Shown piece by piece: positions 35,398 through 45,684 of a DNA stretch of 64,000 nt. The position numbers and the translations under genes are program-made. The notes under the pieces were generated by a model that saw only the letters and a program-made list of their open reading frames with translations, had not been told where the DNA came from and ran no database searches. The stretch's first letter is position 1. Every line of letters starts with the position of its first letter. The DNA lies in assembly GCA_023614405.1 (NCBI GenBank), contig CM042694.1, positions 114,078,685-114,142,684 of the forward strand, written 5' to 3'. Source of the DNA: Avena insularis (Eukaryota; Streptophyta; Magnoliopsida; Poales; Poaceae).

Positions 35398-36771
35398 TGA
35401 TGACCCACAAGTATAGGGGTGTATCGCAGTATTTTCGAGGAAGTGAAACCCAATTTATTGATTCGACACAAGGGGAGCCAAAGAATACTTATCAGCCTTA
35501 ACAACTGAGTTGTCAATTCAGCTGCACTGAAACAATCTTGCTCACAGCAGTTTATCAAGAGTAATAGTTTTGTAGTAGGAATAGTAAAGTAACAGTAGTA
35601 AAGCAAAGACAGATTACTAACAAAAGCGAAGCAATTGGGATTCGAGTCGGTAGGCATAGGGATGGATGGGCCAGGCGTTGCATGGACAAGACAATTCACA
35701 TAGCAATCAGAACATAGGGCAATTGCAGATAAATAAGATAAAGCATCCAAGTACTAGATAATCCTAGGCATGTGTTCCATATATAGTCATACGTGCTCGC
35801 AATGAGAACTTGCACAACATCTTTGTCCCCACTGTTTGCAGCGGGGCCTCTAGGGAACTACTGGCAATTAAGGTGCTCCTTTCAATAGAGCACCGGAGCA
35901 AAGCATTAACACTCCGTGAACACATGGGATCCTCACATCAAAGCCTTTCCCTTCCGGCTACCCCGATTTACATCGCCGGGACCATAGGTTCCGGACAACG
36001 ACGTGTGTATACAACTTGTAGATAAGACCAAGAACAATACTATAATAACGAATCAATAATAAGTTTAGATCTGAAATCATGGCACTCGGGCCCTAGTGAC
36101 AAGCATTAAGCACAACAAAGTTGCAACAAAGTCATAAAGCACTAATAGAGATACTAGGCACCATGCCCTAACAATCTGATGCCATTACATGAACGAGCTC
36201 ATCCAATCCCTACCATCCCCATAGCCTATAGCGGGGGATTACTCACTCATAGATGGGAGAAACATGGATGGTCGATGGAGAAGCGATGGTGATGATGAGG
36301 GCGATGATCTCCTCCAATTCCCCGTCCCGGCGGGGTGCCAGAACGGAGTTTCTGGTACTGTTTCGTGGAATCTTGTGGTGGTGGCGGAGCGGAACTCCTT
36401 CTGGAAAAATGTCGACCCCCCTGAAGTTTTTAGGTTAGAAGGCTCCTTATAGGCGAAGAGAGAGGCCGAGGGGTGCACAGGGGCCCACACCACCCCTGGC
36501 GGCTGGCCTGGCCTGGCGCGGCCAGCAGTGGTGTGGCCACCCGGGCTCTTCTCCGTCTCGATACAGCTCTGGAGTCTTCGGGTGAAATAGGATTTTTGGC
36601 ATATTTTCAGGGATTTTTCCTGATAATTGATTTTCTGCACAAAAAGTAGACACCAAGGCAATTCTGCTAAAAACAGCGTCAGTTCGCATTAGTTACATCC
36701 AAATCACACAAGTATAGAGGAGAAACAATAGCAAAAGTGTTCAGAAAAGTAGATACGTTTTGGACGTATCA
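35398..36771 (-). repeat. Gypsy B 5' LTR
   Basis: 1374 bp, TGATGACCCA at the left and GGACGTATCA at the right. A TATA-like CGCCTATAAG on the minus strand lies at about 36446-36455, matching the site in the Gypsy A 3' LTR. Confidence 0.92.
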
Positions 36772-36776
36772 GCAGG

Positions 36777-37694
36777 CGTTTCTGGGATAAAGCAGCCAAC
36801 ACAGTGTGCTGCCTCATCAACATGTCACCTTCTATTCCACTTGAGAAGAAAACTCCCATTGAGGTATGGCTAGATCCGCCTGATGATTATTCATAGTTGA
36901 GATTTTTTGGTTCCGCTGCATATGTTTACGTTGATAATGGAAAGTTAGAGCATAGATCTATTAAGTGCATATTCCTTGGTTATGGTTCAAGAGTTAAAGC
37001 ATATAAACTATGGAATCCTGAAACTAAAAATGTTTTGTTGAGTAGGAATGTTGTCTTCAATGAATCTGTTATGTATCATTACAGCTTGCCATCAGATCCC
37101 TCTCATGTTACTATTGGATAGGAGGGAGTTAGTGTGCAGGTGGAGCACCTGCAGAAAACTGTTCATAATGATGATGTGGTTGATGATACTCATGAGGAAA
37201 ATATTGATGATCATGTTGTTCATCACTCACCTACTATTTTGCAGCAACCACATGAGTCTATTCCTGCTAATAGACCGAGGCATAACATAGTTTCACCTCC
37301 TCATTTAATTGAAGAGTGTAATCTTGCTCATTATGCTTTGAGTTTTGTTGAAGAGGTGGAGCATGATTATGAACCTACTACATACAATGAAGCTATTGCA
37401 TCCGTTGACTGCGAGAAGTGGGTTTCTGCTATGCAAGAAGAGATGCAATCGCTTGAAAAGAATGGCACATTGGATGTTGTGCGCTTGCCTAAATAAAAGA
37501 AGGCCGTCCTCTATAAGTGGATATACAAAAAGAAGGAAGGTTTGTCTTCTAATGAGCCTCCAAGGTTTAAGACAAGGTTAGTAGAAAAAGGTTTCAGTTT
37601 GATTCCGGGTATTGACTATAATGATGTTTTCTCTTTGGTTGTGAAGCATAGTTTTATTCGTGCTTTCTTTGGTATTTTTGCTATGCATGATCTT
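36777..37694 (+). pseudogene. Copia B polyprotein fragment, right part (integrase end and RT start)
   Basis: The frame continues from 14591 after removing Gypsy B and one TSD copy: RFWDKAANTVCCLINMSPSI, a TAG near 36896, then LRFFGSAAYVYVDNGKLEHR (integrase C-terminal region), a TAG near 37120, an acidic linker, and the RT start (ATTYNEAIASVDCEKW-like, about 37375-37430) with a TAA near 37494. It decays after FGIFAMHDLEL at about 37693. The catalytic YVDD block, RNase H and the 3' LTR are not found; the element is truncated here. Confidence 0.85.
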
Positions 37695-37902
37695 GAGCTA
37701 CCATGAGCTAAACTTTCATGATGTAAAGCTTCAGAACGATCCAAAAGAACTCTAGGGCTACTATCAAGCTCATGGGACTCGGGTTGCTTCATGAGGGTAG
37801 AATGAGTACCATCAGGGCTAGTGTTGTCCAACATGAGGTCTCGTCGTATGAGAGAGACTGGGGGGCCTCATCAACTTGGAGTAAACGACAAGTCAAGGTT
37901 AC

Positions 37903-38067
37903 TGCTTTCTCTGTTCAGAAATATAAGACGTTTTAGTTTTGTGTCGAATGTATCTAGACATATTTTTAGTGTATAGGTTCATAGAGGTTACCTATACACT
38001 AAAAATCGTCTAGATACATTCATTTCACAAAGCTAAAATGTCTTATATTTCTAAACGGAGGGAGCAC
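37903..38067. mobile_element. Stowaway-type MITE
   Basis: About 165 bp. The right end reads CTAAACGGAGGGAG; the left end CTTTCTCTGTTCAG is a diverged copy of its complement. The inner arms (AAATATAAGACGTTTTAG / CTAAAATGTCTTATATTT) are inverted repeats, and the middle carries the GTATCTAGACATATTTTTAG type core of Triticeae Stowaways. Confidence 0.85.
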
Positions 38068-38769
38068 ATATCTTTTATGTAAACCGACTCGACTCCTTGT
38101 AACCCCTCCCCTCCCACCCCTCTTCTCCAGATCATTGTTGAGCATAAGGAATTGATGTAGCCATAAACATGAGTATTTAAGGTGTGTTACAGAATCAAAA
38201 AAGTTTAGAGGGATAATTTACCAAATTTGATTAATTGACTATTGATGATATACTCTTTCGTGCTGCCATGCATGCATCATATCGCCTTCTGTGTTTCTGA
38301 ATGAATAGTGCCAAACTAAGTAAGAGTTACTTGTTCTGGATGTGTGTTTGGGTCCTGGGCTCTAGTGCTCCTTTTGTTTAAAAAAATAAAAATCATATTT
38401 ACATGTTTAAAAATAATTGTAGACATATCGTCGATGTTGTATCCAACAAGCATGCAAAATCGCAACGCGAAGTGATTTGTATTGTTGGCAACAAAAATGA
38501 CAAAATCATATAAACTATGAGGATTTAGAAAATATGCACACACATATCCACACTTCTATCAATTTTGTGCAGCCTAGAGTACAAAGTATTTGAATTTGAT
38601 ATTTTGCAGGTTTGTGTGATACATTATTGGCAGTTTCCAGATTTGATTTCAATTTTTTTGAAACACACTCAAATACAATTTCCGATTTTCTTAGAATTGC
38701 ACTATCATTGTAGCTCGGGAGCCGAAAATCTTGGCTCTTACTTGTTCAACTTGGCAACCTACTAAAAGA

Positions 38770-40030
38770 ATGCATACATCATATCAGGTCTGCCAGGCTA
38801 CTTATATGATAAGCTTATAACTGTTGAAAAAGTGTGCTGCATGTGCAAGAGGTTGTACAACCGTTGCAATCAAAACGTACAACCACTCCAACGACCAACC
38901 GCAGGTACAGACAAAACCGTGCGATCGATCGAAGAGTTGACTCTGCATATGCACGAGCATCTACTCACACGCAATAGTACGGAACCGTATGGTGGTTGCA
39001 TCGTCATCGATCGATCGATCGGCCATACGTTTTACTCGATCCATAAATTAATTGGCGTCGGTTGGTTCAGGGTTAACAGCTGTTAGCTAGGAAGAACCAT
39101 TGACCAAGCTAAGTTAAGTAATTAGTTGGTGCTATTAGTATACAAAGGATCGAGAGTCACTGAGTCAGCACGACGTGTAATTGCATGTGCTGCATGTCGC
39201 GTAATGAAATCTCAAATCTGAGACAGTACTTTTGGTTGAGCGGAAATTCGGTTAACATCTAATTATTTCAGGCCTTGATTCACTCTAGAGATTTGGCACG
39301 ATTCTACCTAACATCTCTTTGCGAGTAGAGAGTAGACTCAACGACGAAGTAGTCCTTTAACATCTCCACGTAGGCTATCATCTCCGTTCCAAAATGTAAC
39401 CATTTCTAGCGGTCCAAACTGAAGCGCTAACGGGCCTTAGATTTGAAACGGAGGTAGTCCAAGGCAGCGGTGCAGGAGTTACTTGTTCGGAACCATGGTG
39501 GGTGCCTCGTCATCGATCGGTCAGCCCTCAGCCGTATGTTCTAGCACACCATCCATCCATTAAAAATTAGCTGGCGTCGGTCGATCGTGATCTGCGATCT
39601 GTGATCTGTGGTTCAGGCTACTGCGAACCATTGACCAAAGCTGGTGCTAGTAAGTACTACAAGCGGTCGAGTCAGCACGACGTGTAATTGCATGTGTTGT
39701 AACTAAGCTGTGCACAGCCACCGTACCAAGAGCTGGCCAGATATCTGCAGATCAAGCACATGCATGCGTGCGACTAGGCGATAATCGAGTGTACGGTGTG
39801 CGTGGCTCCGTGTCGCCAGTGTGATCCAAATTAAGTCAAATGTCCGCTTATTATTGTATGTGATTGGCATCGATCCCGAGCTAGTATCAACATCAGCTGC
39901 AGCTGTCCCTTGGAACTTATCAGGGCTGCCAAGCTACTTATATACCAGATAAGCTATACTATGTCTGAGAGATCAAGTTGACCTTGTGCGAGTTAGCAGG
40001 TTGCAGTGTACAAAACGTGCTCCACCAGCG
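38770..40030 (+). repeat. Local direct duplication, two diverged copies
   Basis: Stretches at about 38770-39195 and 39468-39700 plus 39915-40030 share, among others, GAGTCAGCACGACGTGTAAT (about 39160 and 39670), GAACCATTGACCAA, and CTGCCAAGCTACTTATAT-like segments. The order is partly rearranged. No coding content was seen. Confidence 0.7.
39370..39458. mobile_element. Degenerate Stowaway-like MITE
   Basis: ATCTCCGTTCCAAAATGTAA on the left and TTTGAAACGGAGGTAG on the right form a poor inverted repeat with Stowaway-type ends about 80 bases apart. Confidence 0.4.
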
Positions 40031-40400
40031 ACAAATTAAGCTGCACAGATAAAGAACTGACTAGTTGCAGGGAACCAAGAACTTTCTAGAGACACATGAT
40101 GCGTATTCTTTTTTGTTAATTTTGGAACACACACACGTTTAAGAAGGGGGCGCTCCTATCTTTCCGTTCTCTCCCTCTCTATCCGTGGCCGTCAGTCAGT
40201 TTGCCACCGAACAGAGGGATAGTGTAATCCTTCATGGAAAAAATGTATACTTGAAAAATGTCCAACCTTTCTGTCTCTTTATAAAAATTTGTGGCAAAAA
40301 TAAATTTAGTGCTTAAAGTTTTGACTTCCTAGAGAATAGGAAATTATTATTTTATGTCTGGGAAAATGTGTTTCTTTTCTTAATGGAACTTTTTTTTGAA

Positions 40401-40779
40401 ATGTTTTCTTAATGGAACTTTAGGAGTACACATAATGCATGACATTTACATGCTTATCTTTTCTCCCCAAAAAAAGATACCATATTTGTAAATGTTTTAA
40501 GGCCCACCACTTAAGACCAAAATCGTACAACACATGAGAGCCAGGCCTATGAAAAGCCCATCACAAGAGAACACACACTAAAACATTTTCCATGTGTTCC
40601 TTTCTTAGTGGAACTTTAAGAGTACATAGAATGCACGACATTTACATGCCTATCTTTTTTCCAAAACATTGTATTTGTAAATGTTTTAAGGCGCACTACT
40701 TAAGACCTAAATGGTACAAAACATGAGAGCTAGGCCTACAAAAAGCCCAGCCCAATAGAACGCACGCTAAAACAAACCA
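40401..40779 (+). repeat. Tandem duplication of an about 190-bp unit
   Basis: About 40401-40591 and 40592-40779 share TTAGTGGAACTTTAAGAGTAC-like starts, GTAAATGTTTTAAGGC, ACTTAAGACC, ATGAGAGC..GGCCTA and AAAAGCCCA in the same order. A short extra piece of the start lies at 40366-40395. Confidence 0.85.
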
Positions 40780-40990
40780 CCAGGGTAATAACATTTCCCT
40801 TCTTTCTTTACTTAGTGTGAGTATAACATGCATTGAGCAATAAAAATCAGAGAGGTACATTGGGAAAGGTCAACGGACAATATTGAAACAACTCTAAATT
40901 TCAAATACTGAGTTTAAACTACATGGGTAGAAGGATACTAGAATTTGCTCACTGGGCGAACTACATCCTATAGTTTGATAAAACATAGTA

Positions 40991-41079
40991 CTCCCTCCAT
41001 CTTAAAATAGATCAAATTTAGTATATAGATACATTCAATTTTTGACAAATTCTCGACATCCATTTTAAGATGGAGGGAG
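40991..41079. mobile_element. Stowaway MITE, 89 bp
   Basis: CTCCCTCCATCTTAAAATAG and its complement CATTTTAAGATGGAGGGAG form the ends, with TA at 40989-40990 and 41080-41081 as TSD. Confidence 0.9.
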
Positions 41080-41778
41080 TACTCTGTTCTGAAAAAGAGG
41101 GAATTTTTTTTAGATCACAAGAGCATAGTAATGGGAGGCCTTCTGGGTTGTTGGAGTGAAGGAAAGTGGACTCTTTTATGTATGGGCCTGCAGAGATAAC
41201 GGAACCGGCTGTCAGCATTTCTATTTTAGAAGTCGGATGCGTATATTGTCTGGGCCCGTATACACCAATTAATTCGTGGGCTATTCTGTCAACTCGATCC
41301 TGCTGTGTGAAGCAAATGTTTTTCTTTTCAAGTTCGCAGTTTTTTCTCAATCAAATGTGGAGCAAATGTTTCAGTACAAACATACCTCAAAAAATAAAAA
41401 TAAATGTTTCAGTACAAACAGGGACAAACACCAACATCAAGCAAAGCTGCAAAGGTAATCAATGCTATATCGGATAAGCCCAATTTTATAACTTGTTGTT
41501 CTCCTCTGCTTTACTACATCACGGACAGCAGAGGAGATAATTTCGGCTACAAGTATTTTTACTACACTTGACAATCATACAGTAGAACATTTTCTCCAAA
41601 GTTTACTTCACAATAGTAATTTTTTAGATTATTTGACAGACTGACAGCAACCATTAAGTTGTATATTGGGCATCCTGTCGATGCTCAAACACAACAACAT
41701 TTACTGTAGTATTCTTCAAGCATACCGTTCTAGTCCAGTGCCGCTTATTTGCTTCCCCATGCCATTGTCGTTGTTGAG

Positions 41779-43164
41779 CTAGTCGCGGCGGATCCTGAAG
41801 GACTCGAGCACGTCCTCCCTGCTGGCGGCGGCGGTGTCGTACGCCTCCATGAACTCGCTGAACACGAACTCCCTGAACTTTGCCGGATTATTCGCGGCCA
41901 CGTCCACCATCTCGGGCGCTGGGCCGATGCGGCAGTCATTCGTGGGCATGATGAGCGTGGCCACCGACATCCTAGCCACGGCGGAGTTGGTGACGGCGCG
42001 GTGCTCCACGCTGGCGAGCGCCCCGTTGGTGACGATCTCCATCTGGTGGCCGAAGTTGACGACGAAGGCGCCGGGGACGGGGCGGACGAGGATCCACCGC
42101 CCGGCGTGCCGTGCCTGGAGGCCCGCCACGTCGCCCTGGGAGAGCACGGTGAGGAGGTGGCGGTCGCAGTGCGGGAGCAGGCCCAGCGTGAGGCTCGGGT
42201 CCGGGCACGGCGGGTAGTAGTTCACGTTCATCTGGGTATCGCCGCCGCTCAGGTCGCCCGCGAAGAAGTCCGCGCCGAGGCCGAGCCCCTCGGCGACGAG
42301 GCTGAGAAGCGTCTGGGCCAGGTCGTGCACCGCCTCGGAGAACTCGGCGAGGTGTGGGCGGAAGGTTGTTGGTTGAGGTGGCCAGTGGCGGAGGAGGTCG
42401 TCGGTGACCGGGTGGCACTGGAGCTTGAGGTAGTCGCGCCAGTACCGCGTCTCGCTCTTGTCGTAGGAGGTGCTGGAGGCGAGCCGGAAGGGCTTGCTCT
42501 GGTCATCGGAGCAGTAGGGCAGCTTCTCCTCCGCCGGCATCGTGAAGAACTCCGCCGCCGCGTCCCGGAACCCCTTCACCACGTCCTCCCCCACGCCGTG
42601 GTTCACCACCTGCGCGCAAATCAGAATCACTTTTTTTTAGGATTGTGAACCAAAGAAATGAATGAACCGAAGCAGATTCAGTGAGAAAATAATCAGTACC
42701 GGAATTTCGGACGAGAACCCAGACACTGAATTCAGAAGTTCAGAAGCTCTTAAATTCAAAATTATTCTTTTAGGTGCCGGTTAGCGGTAAGAAAGTATCT
42801 CAAACAATAATTAAAAAAAACTCTTTTGAAAAATACGAACAACAAAGTCCTGGCATGGTTTTGAATTTGAGAAGCTCAAACAAGGAAAGTACGGAGCTAG
42901 CCGAGTTAACAGGAGGAGTGCACATGCCTGGAAGAAGCCGAATTCCTTGCCGGCCCGGACGATCTCGGCTGCGACACGGCGGCGGAGACCATCGTCGCTG
43001 GAAAGGGCGGCGCGGTGGAGGTCGACGACGGGGAGGGATACACCGTCGTCGTGGTCGCCGGCGAGGGTCTGCCCGTCGAGCTGCAGGGCGGCGCGCTTCT
43101 CCGGCGGGAAGACGTACCTGTCCGGCACGGAGGCGTGCGCCAGGGCGTTGGACAGCAGCTCCAT
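41779..43164 (-). CDS. 2-oxoglutarate/Fe(II)-dependent dioxygenase, IDS3-like (join 42928-43164 and 41779-42609)
   Basis: Two exons give 355 residues: exon 1 (79 codons, start MELLSNALAHASVPDRYVF) and exon 2 (276 codons plus TAG). The N-terminal DIOX_N domain spans about residues 40-150 and includes EFGFFQVVNHGV across the splice junction. The catalytic jelly roll has GLLPHCDRHLLTVL with iron ligands His226 and Asp228, His282 in VEHRAVTNSAVARMS, and Arg292 and Ser294 (RxS) for 2-oxoglutarate. All needed residues are intact and length is normal. HCDR, VVNFGxQ and EHRAxTNSxxARxSVAT resemble the barley IDS2/IDS3 mugineic-acid dioxygenases of phytosiderophore synthesis. The substrate cannot be settled from sequence; other DOXC enzymes (DMR6- or hyoscyamine hydroxylase-like) are alternatives. 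Likely soluble and cytosolic. It is very GC-rich, as is usual for grass genes, and is the only intact-looking cellular gene here. Confidence 0.9.
42610..42927 (-). other. Intron of the dioxygenase gene, GC-AG type
   Basis: On the minus strand the exon ends TTCTTCCAG and the intron starts GCATGTGCAC; the intron ends TTTGCGCGCAG before GTGGTGAAC. The phase-0 junction gives the conserved GFFQ/VVNHG. The nearest GT, two bases further in, would shift the frame, so a GC donor is the simplest reading. Confidence 0.75.
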
Positions 43165-43251
43165 CGTCTCCGATCTCGGTCGGTCTCACCTCACGTGTCA
43201 GGCGTGTGTGTGATGCGTGTGCGTTGGTGGCAGATGGGATGGAGCGAACGA

Positions 43252-43263
43252 GTATATATAAAC
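43252..43263 (-). promoter_or_regulatory. TATA box of the dioxygenase gene
   Basis: Minus-strand TTTATATATACT lies about 90 bases upstream of the ATG at 43164, the usual distance. A CATGC motif (the core bound by IDEF1 in iron-regulated grass genes) is present near 43493-43500, but it is too short to prove regulation. Confidence 0.75.
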
Positions 43264-43523
43264 AAGCAAAGTGCCAGAGCTTCAGGTGTACGCCATGAAT
43301 GAATGAAGCTTTGCGCAGTTTGTTGGCGGTTGTGGCTTGTTTTTGGTGTGAGGGAGAGAGCAACCGTCTGACGTGGACGCATCTGCGCCGTCCGTTGCAG
43401 GGACGTGGACGGCGGAAACCGTGGCGTGCGTCCGAGGAAGCGTCGCCGGCCTGACGGAGACGTGTTCAGCCGTACGTGCAGGCCTGCAAAAGATGCATGC
43501 GTGTGATTTCAGCAGCGTACAAG

Positions 43524-43605
43524 GGAGTATACTGCTGTTTGTCCAGACTAAAACATATCTAGATACATCCGAATCCAGACAACTAATATGGATCGAAGAG
43601 AGTAT
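43524..43605. mobile_element. Degenerate Stowaway-like MITE in the dioxygenase promoter
   Basis: GTATACTGCTGTTTGTCCAG and CTAATATGGATCGAAGAGAG are weak inverted ends. The inside (CATATCTAGATACATCCGAA) is the core found in other Stowaways of this window (61182 and 62876). Confidence 0.5.
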
Positions 43606-43648
43606 GCTCTTTATCTAGACTTTGAATAATTTTTGGATCGACACCATG

Positions 43649-45430
43649 AGGTGGACAACCACTGGCCAAGGAGACGGATCTAATTAAGCAGGCGTCTGCA
43701 CCTCAAAGTCGTGCTACCTGCCTGCAATTGCACCGACTGATCGACCTGCACAATAATACGATGGCTGACGCCGATTGCCAAATATAATGCAGAAACCCAG
43801 CGGAACAAAAACGGGCAGACACGCGGGCGACATGACATCTCCAGCCGACCGACCAAGCTCACTCGCTCGACGGAGACGCTGCTCACTTGCTTGCTTGACG
43901 CCACGGATAAGCATAACCTGCTAGTACAAAAATCCACCCAGGTGTCGTCGCTGCCGATCCACAGCCATTTGTGGCGCGGTGGGAGCGCGCGGTGGAAGAC
44001 AGCTTCTTGGAGCCTTGGACACACGTCAAAATGGCTCTATTATTCCTGGCATTGGCATACTTGGAGAAGAGCGAGCACTCTGAGACAGAGCAGCCGTGCG
44101 CGCGCAGCGCTATCCTGGAGAGTAGGAGACGGGCAGACACGGTATCTTCGTCAGCTCAGCTAGCGATCCGGCGAGCTCAGCTCAATGGAGGCCAACATGT
44201 GATAGACCGAGATGGAGACGTCGCATTGCTTCCTGCCAACCACGACAGGAACACCAGGTGTCGTCGTCAGACAGCGGCTCGGCGGCGAACAGTTAATAAT
44301 TAAGCTAGCTGCCGATCGAGATGCTAGCAAAGACGACTGCATCCATCCAATCCCTAGTACTGTCATGTGTAGCAGTGCGTTTTCACCTTTTTTTTTCTGT
44401 TATAGAGATCACAGCTTTTTATGCTCTCAACTTTGTTGAGAATTCTTCCGTTTCTCCCAACGCGTTCATGTCCACCAAATATTTACACGTGCACATGTCG
44501 ACTCTCCTCGGGTGGTGTTTGATCGTCTCATATCATCGCTACTACAGCAAGATGTTGCTGAAAATGGTCTTCACCACCGCTCCACTATGAAGCTCGAGTC
44601 AACCAACCACCATGCATGCATAAAACGGCCGGCCGGATCCTCTCCCACCGGACAACAATTTGGAACTCAGAGATCTAGGAAGCTGTCATCTTATCTGGCT
44701 CTTCAACCATGCTACCGTGAACCACTGCATGCCGACTTGCATATGGCAACTAGCACATGCAGAAGTCCTGTTCAAATTAGCAGGCTAGACGTTCAGTTTT
44801 GATCAGAGTGTCCTGCCTAAATTCTCCCGGTGCGTCCTATTCATAGCAATTGCCGCAGGTGAACCGCGGGTTGTGATTCAGCTCCTATCATGTTATCTTC
44901 GTATGTCTACTAGCTACTAGTTGCTCCCTAGAAAGGAGGGAAGTTCTCCTCTTCAGTCTAGCAGATGATTATTCTTCCACGTTGATATGGATGCCAGATA
45001 TATATATGCAGGGTCTTGGCTTATGGAGTGAAGTTTTCACCAACCGATGCACCAACTATCTTGAATAGCTGCCTGATGTGTTCCGACAGCACACTATCTG
45101 AGTAGCAACTATATCACAACTCTAAACTTGGAGCGAGCTTGCAATGCTTTTATATTTCGATATTTTGTTTAATTGCCTAGAGAATAGTAGGTACCTCTTA
45201 ATTGGTAAACTGAGTTTGACAAGCTGAGAAAAAGTTCTAGAAATTCTAAATCGTCATAATATGCCTCAAGGTAGTTAGGAACTTGTGTTACGTAGCTAAT
45301 TCGTTTAGCCGGATATATGTAGCAATGACGGGAAGGATTTTAGGCCGCTTTTTGCAGCTATATACATTATCATGAACACACATTTTTCCATGAACCTTTT
45401 TCGCGGACAAATTGAAATATTGAAAAGATT
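43649..45430 (+). repeat. Array unit U1 (modules a-b-c-d-e)
   Basis: First copy of the unrecognised repeat: a 43649-43925, b 43928-44347, c about 44425-44870, d about 44930-45235, e about 45236-45430. Landmarks: GCCATTTGTGGCGCGGTGG (b), TCAACCAACCACCATGCATG and TTAGCAGGCTAGACGTTCAG (c), TATGGAGTGAAGTTTTCACC (d), TTTTTGCAGCTATATACATT (e). It starts about 0.5 kb upstream of the dioxygenase ATG. Confidence 0.8.
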
Positions 45431-45684
45431 TCCAGCCGGAGCGCCGCTGGAATAGGCCCGTGAGGGCAAGCCTGGCCTGGCCTCTGGCCTCTGCGCTTCC
45501 TTGGCCGTATGGTGGGGAAGAAAGAGCCGTACGCCAGGGTGGAGACGCAACGCAGTGAAATCCGGGGTGGAGCCAACTTTCATTTTGCACTTGGATAATC
45601 TGCTGTGTTCTAGGAATCTACTTCCGCCTGGTACCCCTTTGGCTCAGATTTTAGCTTCTACTAGGCAGTAATTCTGGGCTCGAG
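45431..45684. other. Spacer between U1 and U2
   Basis: About 250 GC-rich bases with no match noticed elsewhere in the window and no convincing gene. Confidence 0.5.

Larger units (their letters stand above)
14592..36771 (-). mobile_element. Gypsy B: Athila-like LTR retrotransposon without RT or integrase, nested in Copia B
   Basis: The 5' LTR is 35398-36771 (1374 bp). The 3' LTR is split by Gypsy C into 14592-15000 and 27437-28402 (1375 bp in total). GCAGG at 14587-14591 and 36772-36776 is the TSD. The PBS region is at 35370-35397 and the polypurine tract at 28403-28418. Without Gypsy C and its TSD the element is 9744 bp. On the minus strand it carries gag (35310-33616), protease (33347-32649) and an extra ORF (31806-30871), then a 2.4-kb non-coding tail. 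RT, RNase H and integrase are missing. Joining the two flanks restores an uninterrupted integrase reading frame of Copia B, which confirms the boundaries. Confidence 0.93.
37695..41778. other. Gene-free stretch between Copia B and the dioxygenase gene
   Basis: About 4 kb with no credible coding region. It holds a Stowaway MITE at 37903-38067, a diverged direct duplication (38770-39195 and 39468-40030), a possible degenerate MITE near 39370-39458, a tandem duplication at 40401-40779 and a short MITE at 40991-41079. It would contain the 3' UTR of the dioxygenase gene at its right end. Confidence 0.7.

Noticed and set aside
37616..37834. A 72-residue minus-strand ORF at the end of Copia B
   Set aside because: It partly overlaps the RT remnant on the other strand and has no domain.
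41749..42648. A 299-residue plus-strand ORF opposite the dioxygenase exon 2
   Set aside because: It is a compositional shadow of the GC-rich exon: low-complexity Glu/Val/Gly/His-rich protein with no domain, while the minus strand has a complete catalytic motif set.
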